From an uncultured Pseudomonadales bacterium (lineage in GTDB: Bacteria; Pseudomonadota; Gammaproteobacteria; Pseudomonadales; Cellvibrionaceae), in assembly GCA_938048505.1 (NCBI GenBank), contig CALIUX010000162.1, positions 1-17,791 on the forward strand: DNA of 17,791 bases. Direction: 5' to 3'. Positions within the stretch are counted from its first letter, which is position 1. Each line of letters opens with the position of its first letter. Of the stretch, positions 8,713 to 15,406 are shown piece by piece. The notes below the pieces were generated by a model. It ran no database searches. It was not told the DNA's origin and worked only from the letters and a program-made list of their open reading frames with translations. The position numbers and the translations under genes were made by a program.

Positions 8713-9077
8713 ATTACATATCCTCTAAAAGATTAAGATGTTTGATAGTGATAAGCAGCGTTTGCTTGTTATGACGTCCTGAGGTGGTGCTTTTTTGTGT
8801 TTTACCCTTGTCTTATGAAGTGAGTTGGTGCATGGAGGTGCCTGAGAAAAATAAAATAGTGCTATATATCCGCTTGTAAGTTCTTGCCATATGCGGTAAT
8901 TAAGTGGCCGGGTGATATTGCAATGCATTTTTCATGCGCATTTATGTTAACTGTGTTTTATTAATGTGTTATGTCACTTGACAGTATGAAATTTTTTTAG
9001 GTGTCATGTTAGAGTAAGTTTGAAGGACTGCCAAATACTTTTGATTGTTGGAGCGGTTTGGCGGCTCTATAAGCTAT

Positions 9078-9118
9078 GTTGCAAAATTACGTTGTTAAAA
9101 AGTTACGTTGCAAAACAG
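9078..9118. repeat. Three imperfect GTTG-AAAA direct repeats
   Basis: GTTGCAAAATTAC (9078-9090), GTTGTTAAAAAGTTAC (9091-9106) and GTTGCAAAACAG (9107-9118) follow each other without spacers. They lie 16 bases before the more regular 13-base array at 9135-9199. The first unit is 13 bases long, and the second differs by a three-base insertion. Confidence 0.55.
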
Positions 9119-9134
9119 AGTGAAAACTGAATTT

Positions 9135-9199
9135 CATGGAGGTATTGCATGGAGATACTGCAGAGAGCTATTGCATAGAGCCATTGCATAGAGGCTATG
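9135..9199. repeat. Five-unit 13-base tandem repeat
   Basis: Five 13-base units run head to tail: CATGGAGGTATTG, CATGGAGATACTG, CAGAGAGCTATTG, CATAGAGCCATTG and CATAGAGGCTATG. The pattern is roughly CATRGAGNTATTG. The array ends about 200 bases beyond the kinase stop codon, in non-coding DNA. A unit of 13 cannot keep one reading frame, which fits a non-coding role or neutral slippage. The 16674-16724 array has the same period. Confidence 0.8.
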
Positions 9200-9397
9200 G
9201 TGTGGCGAGTAATATGTACGTAGTGTATTTGTATTTGGCAATGCGGTATTTGTGAGTGCGGGCCTGTTGTATGAATGATGTGAAGCTAGCGCAGAGGCTT
9301 CTATGGACATTATTCCGAAAAGCAATCCTTGCGTTTAACAGCGGTTCTATTCTTTTTTTGAGTGTCCTTACCTGATTCATCTGTTGAGTTAACTTGC

Positions 9398-10702
9398 TTA
9401 GCTTAGTTGTAGTGGCCACCTAACCGTGACTTTAGCACCACCTAGTGAACTTGATTGAATATCAATTTTACCGTTATGACAGCGTACAATTTGGGTGACA
9501 ATGGCAAGTCCTAGGCCATGCCCGCCAGTACTGTCTGTACGGCTGGGGTCTACTCTAAAGAAAGGTTCTAGCACTGCTTGGCGTTTATCTTGAGGAATGC
9601 CAATCCCGTCATCACTAACAGAAAGCGAGACGTGATCATTTTCATAGTCGAGCTCAATGATTATGAGACTCTTAGCGTATCGATCTGCATTTGTTACGAG
9701 ATTGCGTAACAAACGTGCCATGAGTTCATCATCGAATACGGCATACCGATTGCCTTCGGGAGTGGCAATGGTTAGTGCTTTAGATACCTCTGTCAATAAT
9801 GTTTCTTTTTGTTGTGTGAGCCAAGCTGTTATATCAATTTCTTTAGGCGTTGCCAGAAGTTCCGAGCGCTCCATCTTTGCGTAACCTAGCATTTCGTCAA
9901 CGAGCTTATCCATACCGTCTAGGTTGTCAGACAAGCCTTTTAAAAAAGTGGTGTTCTTATGTTGATCTTGCGGTGCAAGTTGTAACTTTCCTAGGTGGCG
10001 GTCAAGCAGTTCAAGCTGAAAGCGCATGCGTGTGATCGGTGAACGTAGTTCATGGGAGACGGCATTAGTGAGGTGCTTATGGCTTAAAAATAGCCGCTGT
10101 ATGCGCTCTGCCATAGTATTAAATGCTTTGCTTAAGTTTGGCACACTTAGTATGCCCATTTGCGCACGGGTGCTTAACTTGCCTTCACTAAATTTCTGCG
10201 TCGCTAAGCTAAGTTTGAGTATTTTATACTGCTGCCAAGAGACCCAAATGAGTATGGTTATACCGGTAAGTAAATAGGGGGCAAATTGCAAAGCAGCCGA
10301 AAGCTTGAGTACGGATGGTATGGTCTGAATAGGCCCTATCTTGACTACTTGGTTGTGATTTAATCGCGTATATAGAATATCTTCTGAAATACTCTCAATA
10401 TAAATATCGCCAACCTGTTGAAGTTGTTGCTTCCCGTCATCAAGGTCCCATGCATCGAGTGCGCGTATTTCAGTGGGTACGTTAGTATTGTCGGATATGT
10501 ATAGCAGTAGTTCCTTGAACGCTTTTTCATCAATCTTGCTTTGTAAGTTTTCTAGAAGAATTTGAAACCCATAGAAATCTTTTTTCATGTCTTTTATTAT
10601 TTCATCTTCATAAATATGTATGGCTAATCTCTCAACAATGCTTGAACCCTGAAAGACTAGCAAGAAGGCGAGAAAATAAAGTGATGCAAATAATCTAAGC
10701 AA
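9398..10702 (-). CDS. RstB-like sensor histidine kinase
   Basis: This inner-membrane kinase would autophosphorylate on His217 and pass the phosphate to a response regulator, most likely the one at 12173-12952. A first membrane segment (about 3-20), a periplasmic sensor region (about 21-132) and a second membrane segment (about 137-157) are visible. A HAMP-like linker and the H-box SHELRSPITRMRFQLELL follow. The ATP-binding part shows the N-box RNLVTNADRYAK, DDGIGIP and GGHGLGLA. The stretch EPFFRVDPSRTDSTGGHGLG and the ending GGAKVTVRWPL closely resemble E. coli RstB, as does the 434-residue length. The start is a TTG at 10702 with CAGGT seven bases before it; no in-frame ATG lies just upstream. 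The gene is divergent from the Yellow-like gene, with 342 bases between. The sensed signal is unknown. Confidence 0.9.
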   Translation of the reverse strand: MLRLFASLYFLAFLLVFQGSSIVERLAIHIYEDEIIKDMKKDFYGFQILLENLQSKIDEKAFKELLLYISDNTNVPTEIRALDAWDLDDGKQQLQQVGDIYIESISEDILYTRLNHNQVVKIGPIQTIPSVLKLSAALQFAPYLLTGITILIWVSWQQYKILKLSLATQKFSEGKLSTRAQMGILSVPNLSKAFNTMAERIQRLFLSHKHLTNAVSHELRSPITRMRFQLELLDRHLGKLQLAPQDQHKNTTFLKGLSDNLDGMDKLVDEMLGYAKMERSELLATPKEIDITAWLTQQKETLLTEVSKALTIATPEGNRYAVFDDELMARLLRNLVTNADRYAKSLIIIELDYENDHVSLSVSDDGIGIPQDKRQAVLEPFFRVDPSRTDSTGGHGLGLAIVTQIVRCHNGKIDIQSSSLGGAKVTVRWPLQLS

Positions 10703-11044
10703 GGCGGCGACCTGTAATGGTATGTGAGAGAGGTGTTTTAGAGGGAATCTGTTAATACTATTTCATAATATTCTTCGCATGCGCATCTATTCTAATCAGT
10801 ATGATCTAAGTATGCGTGTATTTTTTTGTCATAAAATGTCAACTTTCGCATCTATGTTGTAATACTGATCGGTCTGTTAAGAAAGCCAGTTCGAGTACTC
10901 TGTTGTAATCATGCAGTCGGATTTAATGCGTTTGATAGATATGATGTTTTGTGAAGTGCCGCAATAGATGCTGAGTGAGATGTTGAGCTATTTTTGGCAA
11001 TGAATTAACATGATTTCATATTTATATTTTCAATCGAGAGTAGT
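10703..11044. promoter_or_regulatory. Divergent regulatory region with two paired motif blocks
   Basis: This gap between the kinase start and the Yellow-like gene start should hold both promoters. Two blocks stand out: CGCATCTAT (10782-10790) with ATCAGTAT (10795-10802), and CGCATCTAT (10847-10855) with ATACTGAT (10862-10869). The nonamer is in direct orientation, while the octamer is inverted between the blocks. TGTTGTAAT also occurs twice, at 10855-10863 and 10901-10909. This looks like a regulator-binding region. The regulator is not known; the nearby response regulator is the obvious candidate. Confidence 0.5.
10994..11022 (+). promoter_or_regulatory. Possible sigma-70 promoter of the Yellow-like gene
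   Basis: TTGGCA (10994-10999) and CATATT (11017-11022) are 17 bases apart, matching five and four of six consensus bases. They would start the transcript about 16 bases before the ATG at 11045. The ribosome site CGAGAG lies just before that ATG. AT-rich DNA gives such matches by chance, so this is tentative. Confidence 0.35.
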
Positions 11045-12112
11045 ATGAAATTTTTAGCTTTTGTAAGTTTATTCTTATCTTTTTTTGCTCAAGCAGCTGT
11101 TGTGAATGCAGAGCAACCTCAAACTTTTGAGGTCTTGCATAAGCTAAACAGCCAAGTGCCACCGGCAAATATTGCTGCTACTAAGGGTGGGCGTATTTTT
11201 TTAAGTACACATCAAGCATATGGTTCACCCTACAAGCTGCTAGAGATTACCAAGGCGGGTGAATTTAAGCCTTACCCTAATGAAAAGCTCAGTAAAGAAT
11301 TGTTTTCTGTTTTAGGTGCTGTGGCTGATGCTCAGGGCATCTTATGGTTTTTAGATACACGCTGGGATCATCACTCAAGTCGTGTTATTGGTTGGGATAC
11401 TAAAAAAGAAAAGCTCTACCGTGAAATTTATATCTCTCGTCCTCATATTGGTGATGCGTACATCTTAAATGATTTGGCAGTTGATAGAAAAAATAATGCT
11501 ATTTATATCACTGATACAGCTGATGCTGAAAATGCAGCCTTGCTAGTGGTAGATATTACAACGGGTCAAGTGCGTAGGGTTTTATCGGGCTCACCTTTCA
11601 CTATTCCTGAAAATAAAGATATGGTGATTGAAGGTAAAGTCTTACCTTTTGGGGATGGCGCTGCTCGTATAGGTGTAAACCCTATTACGATTGATCATAA
11701 AAATGAATGGGTTTATTTTGCCCCCATGACTTCTGAATCATTATATCGTGTCAAAACGCAAGATTTATTGGATCAAACATTAACTGAGTCAAACTTGCGT
11801 AAGCGGGTAGAGAAGTTTGCTAACAAGCCAATGAGTGATGGTATTACCATTGATAAAGGAGGTAATGTCTATATTTCAGATATTACCAATAATGCCTTGG
11901 GTGTTGTAACGGCTAAAGGTGAATATAAAAAATTATTTCAAGATTCACGTCTAGCTTGGGTTGAAGGTTTTGCTAATGATGGTAAGCGCGGCATATTGGC
12001 AACGGCAAATCAATTGCATCGCTCCAAAGCATTTAATAAAGAGAGTACGAGTACCAATACGTTTTATATTGTTCGCTTTAAGCCCTTGGCTCATGCCTCT
12101 CATGGGCGTTAA
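11045..12112 (+). CDS. Secreted Yellow / major royal jelly family beta-propeller protein
   Basis: The 355-residue protein has a signal peptide, probably cut at NA-EQ (22/23), so it acts in the periplasm or outside. It matches the pattern of bacterial members of the royal jelly/Yellow family, often labelled L-dopachrome tautomerase-related or SMP-30-like. The key stretches are LWFLDTRW, YILNDLAVDRKNNAIYITDT, LVVDITTGQVRRVL, GVNPITIDHKNEWVYFAPM, SLYRVKTQDLL, MSDGITIDKGGNVYISDI, LAWVEGFANDGKRGILATAN and NTFYIVRFKP. These are blades of a six-bladed propeller in order. The substrate or ligand is unknown, and bacterial members are poorly characterised. It is the only full gene on the plus strand, lies between an RstB-like kinase and an RstA-like regulator, and is clearly more AT-rich than both. 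Its stop is 60 bases from the convergent regulator stop. Confidence 0.85.
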   Translation: MKFLAFVSLFLSFFAQAAVVNAEQPQTFEVLHKLNSQVPPANIAATKGGRIFLSTHQAYGSPYKLLEITKAGEFKPYPNEKLSKELFSVLGAVADAQGILWFLDTRWDHHSSRVIGWDTKKEKLYREIYISRPHIGDAYILNDLAVDRKNNAIYITDTADAENAALLVVDITTGQVRRVLSGSPFTIPENKDMVIEGKVLPFGDGAARIGVNPITIDHKNEWVYFAPMTSESLYRVKTQDLLDQTLTESNLRKRVEKFANKPMSDGITIDKGGNVYISDITNNALGVVTAKGEYKKLFQDSRLAWVEGFANDGKRGILATANQLHRSKAFNKESTSTNTFYIVRFKPLAHASHGR

Positions 12113-12172
12113 GGTATTACCCTCATAATAAAGGTTAAAGAGAAAGAGGGGGTGAAAGGGAAGAGGAGTGAT

Positions 12173-12952
12173 TCATTCCCATTGGTCGCTAACAAAGAGA
12201 TAGCCCTTTCCCCTAACGGTAATAAGACGCTTAGATAGGCCTTGATTATCGCCTAGCTTTCTTCTTAAAGAAACAATGCGATTATCTATTGAGCGGTCTA
12301 GACCATCATATGAAATGCCACGGAGGGCTTGAGTAATATCATCCCGTGAAAGCGGTATTTCAGGATGAGAGGCTAAGAACCATAGCAGACTAAACTCTGC
12401 CTCCGTTAAGAAAATTTCTTTTTGCCTAAACAGTACTTCTCTATGTGATTTTTTAAGTTGCAACTCGCCATGAGTGACGATGTTTTTGTCAGTAATTTTC
12501 TGATCATCAGGTGTATTATAAGTAGAATATGTTGCATCGCTATTGTCAGTAGGTGACGTATCAAGGGGTTTGCGCCGCAATAGCATGCGGACTCTAGCAA
12601 GTAGCACCCGAGGGTGAATGGGTTTTGTCACAAAATCATCCGCCCCTACCTCTAACGCTGCTACTTGATCCATATCCTCGTCACTGGCTGTCAGAATAAT
12701 AATACGCCCTGAATACCATGCCCGTAACTTGCGGCAAACAGATAAGCCATCTATTTCGGGTAGCATTAAGTCAAGTATAATCAGGTCGGGTTGAAAATTT
12801 TGCGCAATTGTTAATCCTAACGTGCCATTTTCAGCCCATTTTATTTCAAAACCATATTCCTTCAAATAGGTGCGGACTAAATCAGCCAGTTGTTTGTCAT
12901 CTTCTATTAATAAAATACGTGGTAAAGCTCTATTTTCCATACTCTCGCTCAC
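12173..12952 (-). CDS. RstA-like response regulator of the OmpR family
   Basis: The receiver domain (about 12-125) has the acidic pocket EDD (17-19), phospho-acceptor Asp61 in LIILDLMLPEIDG, the switch LTAS and Lys110 in VTKP. The winged-helix DNA-binding domain (about 160-259) carries LRGISYDGLDRSIDNRIVSL and ends VRGKGYLFVSDQWE, both strikingly close to E. coli RstA. CRKLRAWYSG also matches RstA (CRDLRAKWSG). It should bind DNA as a dimer when phosphorylated, presumably by the RstB-like kinase at 9398-10702. The start is GTG at 12952 or ATG at 12940 (MENRALPR). Another ATG at 12957 is out of frame. The gene is 116 bases downstream of the TonB receptor on the same strand and converges with the Yellow-like gene. 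Confidence 0.92.
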   Translation of the reverse strand: MSESMENRALPRILLIEDDKQLADLVRTYLKEYGFEIKWAENGTLGLTIAQNFQPDLIILDLMLPEIDGLSVCRKLRAWYSGRIIILTASDEDMDQVAALEVGADDFVTKPIHPRVLLARVRMLLRRKPLDTSPTDNSDATYSTYNTPDDQKITDKNIVTHGELQLKKSHREVLFRQKEIFLTEAEFSLLWFLASHPEIPLSRDDITQALRGISYDGLDRSIDNRIVSLRRKLGDNQGLSKRLITVRGKGYLFVSDQWE

Positions 12953-13068
12953 TCATCGTGACACTCTTTGAATGAGCATGATTTAATCATATATTTTATT
13001 TTCTCACCATCTTTAAGCGGCTGCCCAGTTGAAGAGTTGCGTGCATGGTGAATTTCTACTGTGGCAGG

Positions 13069-15168
13069 TTAGAATGTCATTTTCATGCCAATGGATGGAA
13101 TAATACCGTAGCCTTCAATATTCTTGAGTTCAAACTCGTTAGAATCGGGTTTTGGAATATACTCAATGCCAGAGGTGTTATTTCGACTGTATGCATTGAT
13201 TAAATCAATAAAGAACAAGCCTCTATTGTTAAAGATTGGTCGCTCTGCTCGAATATCTAGACGGTGGAAGTCCTTCACTCGTTTACTGTTGAACTCCCCA
13301 TAAACGGGTACATAGAAGCCAGGGTAGTTGGGGTTTTCTTTATTACCTGTTATAGGGGTGTAAAGTGTACCGGTACGGTAAGTCCAGCGTGCGCCAATGT
13401 TCCATTTTTTTGTGAGCTGGTAGTTGGCAACGGCATTAATAACAACGGGTACATCATAAGAAAAGGGGTGTGTTTCATGTGTTAATGTGTTGGTGCGCTC
13501 TGTTTTGGAGAGTGCAATAGTCATCCAGCCATACCATTTATGTGTTTTCTCTTTGTTAAGAGTGAATTCTGCACCATACGCTTTGCCTATGCCTGCATTG
13601 GAATAGGGCGGCTCACCTTTTTCAATATCAACGACTAAATTTTCAATATCTTTATAGTACACGTTGGTTGCTAAGCGCCAAGATGAGTCTAGGTCATATT
13701 CAAATCCTGATGTGTAATGAACAGAGCGAATTGTTTCTAGGTTTGGGTTTCCAATAACGGGGAATATAAATTCAATCTCGGGTATTTCATGATAGATGCC
13801 CGTGGCGCTTGTTACTTTTAATCTTGGCGTTGCTTGCCAATTAAGGCGTATCCTTGGGTCAAAATTAGCGTCTTCTAAGTAATCATCATCACTAAAATGT
13901 AAGCCGTAAATTAGCTCGAATGAGTTGTTAAGTATCCATTTGTCTTCGATAAAAGCATTGAGTGTCATGATGGTCAGTTTGTTAGAGTCTTGCTGCCTCT
14001 CACTGAATTCAAAATCGCATTCATCAGATGAGAAATCACTGCAACGATCTAGCCTTAGATCAAATGCATAGTCATAAATACTTTCTTCTGCGACGACCCC
14101 TCCACTCATCATATGGGAGCCTATACTCCATTCGTGCTCGGCTCTCAGTAACCAGTTCTTTTCATCTAAATCTAAGAACTCACCATTACCGATTTTTGCA
14201 GACTCTTTTTCTTGATTATTCGCGAGGACAATCTTGGTGTTGTAGTATTGCCATTTTAGGGATTGGTTGTGGAATTCAGAGCTTAATGCTATGTCGCCTT
14301 CTAACCCCGGGTCGAGCAGGGCTTCTTCAGATTCATCTCCAAGCGTAGCTGCACCATCATCTTTCGCACCGATCAATTGTAATGTTACTGCTTGATGGTC
14401 GCTGAGTTGCCAGTAATATTTTCCTTGATAATCTGATGCTCTGGGTAAGTCGGTAAAAGTAATATCTTCTTCATCATCATGCTCTCCTTCTTTTAAATAA
14501 AATGGTATCAAGCTTTCACGGTACGAAAAATAGAATGATTGGCTTTTGTTAAGGCCGCCCTCAAATAGAATGCCAGCTCGCAGAAAGCTCAAATCCAATG
14601 TTGTCTCAAGTGGTTGGTTTTTAGGGTCGCGTAAGCTGACATTAAATACGGCACCTGTGGCTTGCCCATAACGTGCTCCAAATCCCGCAGAATTTAAGCC
14701 AAAATCATGGATCAAGTTTTCATTAAAAATACTATTACCGAATGGGTGGAAGAGAAACTGCACCGGAATATCATCAATTAAAAAAGCATTGGCATTTGGA
14801 GAAGAGCCCTGAACGGCAGGCTCTGGATCTGCTTCATCTGTTTGCACGACGCCGGGTAGTGTGAAAATTGCTTGAATAGGATCGCCCAATGTGCCGGCAG
14901 TTTCCATCAATTTTTCTGTCTGCAGTGTGGCTTCATATTTGGGCTGTAAGCGGTCACCAATAATCAAAATTTCTTCTATCGCTGTGGGGTTTGGTGTTAC
15001 TTGGTTTGGAGGCTGTTTTGTGGTTTGGCTGTACACCTGACTTGAAAAGACTTGAGCAGCTATAGCGACTAAGAAGGCTTTTGAGCCGATTCCATTCTCT
15101 ATGTGCCTTGATAAGGGCTGTTGGCAGATATGGAAGAGATATTCAGAAGAGGGCAGTAGATATGTCAT
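13069..15168 (-). CDS. TonB-dependent outer membrane receptor
   Basis: This would be an outer membrane barrel that imports a ligand using TonB energy. The numbering here counts from the ATG at 15168, which gives 699 residues; a TTG two codons earlier is possible. The signal-like segment SKAFLVAIAAQVFSSQVYSQ is preceded by about 28 residues, so the true start may be later or the signal unusually long. A TonB-box-like IEEILIIGD (about 64-72) precedes a plug domain with LPGVVQ, VQGSSPNANAFLIDDIPVQF and GFGARYGQATGAVFNV. The barrel ends in SIGMKMTF with the terminal Phe typical of outer membrane proteins. One loop has a close Cys pair (DRCSDFSSDECDF), a likely disulfide, and others are strongly acidic (KEGEHDDEEDITF). 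The ligand is unknown. The regulator at 12173-12952 follows on the same strand. Confidence 0.88.
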   Translation of the reverse strand: MTYLLPSSEYLFHICQQPLSRHIENGIGSKAFLVAIAAQVFSSQVYSQTTKQPPNQVTPNPTAIEEILIIGDRLQPKYEATLQTEKLMETAGTLGDPIQAIFTLPGVVQTDEADPEPAVQGSSPNANAFLIDDIPVQFLFHPFGNSIFNENLIHDFGLNSAGFGARYGQATGAVFNVSLRDPKNQPLETTLDLSFLRAGILFEGGLNKSQSFYFSYRESLIPFYLKEGEHDDEEDITFTDLPRASDYQGKYYWQLSDHQAVTLQLIGAKDDGAATLGDESEEALLDPGLEGDIALSSEFHNQSLKWQYYNTKIVLANNQEKESAKIGNGEFLDLDEKNWLLRAEHEWSIGSHMMSGGVVAEESIYDYAFDLRLDRCSDFSSDECDFEFSERQQDSNKLTIMTLNAFIEDKWILNNSFELIYGLHFSDDDYLEDANFDPRIRLNWQATPRLKVTSATGIYHEIPEIEFIFPVIGNPNLETIRSVHYTSGFEYDLDSSWRLATNVYYKDIENLVVDIEKGEPPYSNAGIGKAYGAEFTLNKEKTHKWYGWMTIALSKTERTNTLTHETHPFSYDVPVVINAVANYQLTKKWNIGARWTYRTGTLYTPITGNKENPNYPGFYVPVYGEFNSKRVKDFHRLDIRAERPIFNNRGLFFIDLINAYSRNNTSGIEYIPKPDSNEFELKNIEGYGIIPSIGMKMTF

Positions 15169-15194
15169 AATCAATATATCATGTTATAAATAAT

Positions 15195-15202
15195 ATACTG
15201 AT
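15195..15202. promoter_or_regulatory. ATACTGAT motif before the TonB receptor
   Basis: ATACTGAT lies 27 bases before the receptor start and overlaps TATATT, a possible -10 element on the minus strand. The same 8-mer occurs twice in the kinase/Yellow intergenic region (10862-10869, and inverted at 10795-10802). A shared operator is possible. Eight bases alone is weak evidence. Confidence 0.35.
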
Positions 15203-15349
15203 TGTGAACGGAAAATTATGGTGTGTCTGTCGTGACTTTGTCAGTTTTTGTAATGGACTTGTTGTAGTAGAACATTAGTCCAAATATCGTTCATGTAGGC
15301 ATGTTTATATGAATATTGTGTTACAAAATAATGATAGTGACGAGTGATA

Positions 15350-15398
15350 ACGACATATCTTCTTTATCGCAAAAGTACAGTAAAAGAAAATATGTCGT
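15350..15398. terminator. Long hairpin just after the two-module lipoprotein gene
   Basis: Arms at 15350-15365 and 15383-15398 pair over 16 bases around a 17-base loop. In the RNA of the minus strand the single imperfect position becomes a G-U pair, so the stem is unbroken there. It starts eight bases past the stop codon of the lipoprotein gene and probably forms the 3' end of that mRNA. The following bases (TATCACTCG) are not T-rich, so it may be a stabiliser or Rho-linked end, not a classic terminator. Confidence 0.55.
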
Positions 15399-15406
15399 GA
15401 AAAAGA

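Larger units (their letters stand above)
8713..9397. other. Long gene-free region rich in short repeats
   Basis: These 685 bases separate the 5' end of the large secreted protein gene from the 3' end of the sensor kinase gene. The open frames are short, have unlikely composition and partly translate the tandem repeats, so none is called. The promoter of the secreted protein gene should lie in the first 200 bases before 8712, but no clear -35/-10 pair could be chosen. The stretch 9078-9199 is built of short direct repeats, described separately. A leftover of a decayed gene is possible but no family is recognisable. Confidence 0.5.

Noticed and set aside
9078..9199. CRISPR array or plasmid iterons
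   Set aside because: The units are 12-16 bases, degenerate and have no spacers, and there are no Cas or replication-initiator genes nearby.
9134..9419. Two overlapping minus-strand open frames (63 and 74 codons) after the kinase gene
   Set aside because: The first mostly translates the 13-base tandem repeats and the second overlaps the kinase end. Neither has a recognisable domain or good start.
12113..12172. Intrinsic terminator between the convergent Yellow-like and regulator genes
   Set aside because: The 60 bases are purine-rich, but no stem with a following T-run could be found on either strand.
15312..15325. Partial match to the E. coli RstA box upstream of the TonB receptor
   Set aside because: AATATTGTGTTACA keeps the GTTACA half but misses three of the other fixed positions of TACATNTNGTTACA, and it is about 145 bases from the start. 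Such matches are common in AT-rich DNA.
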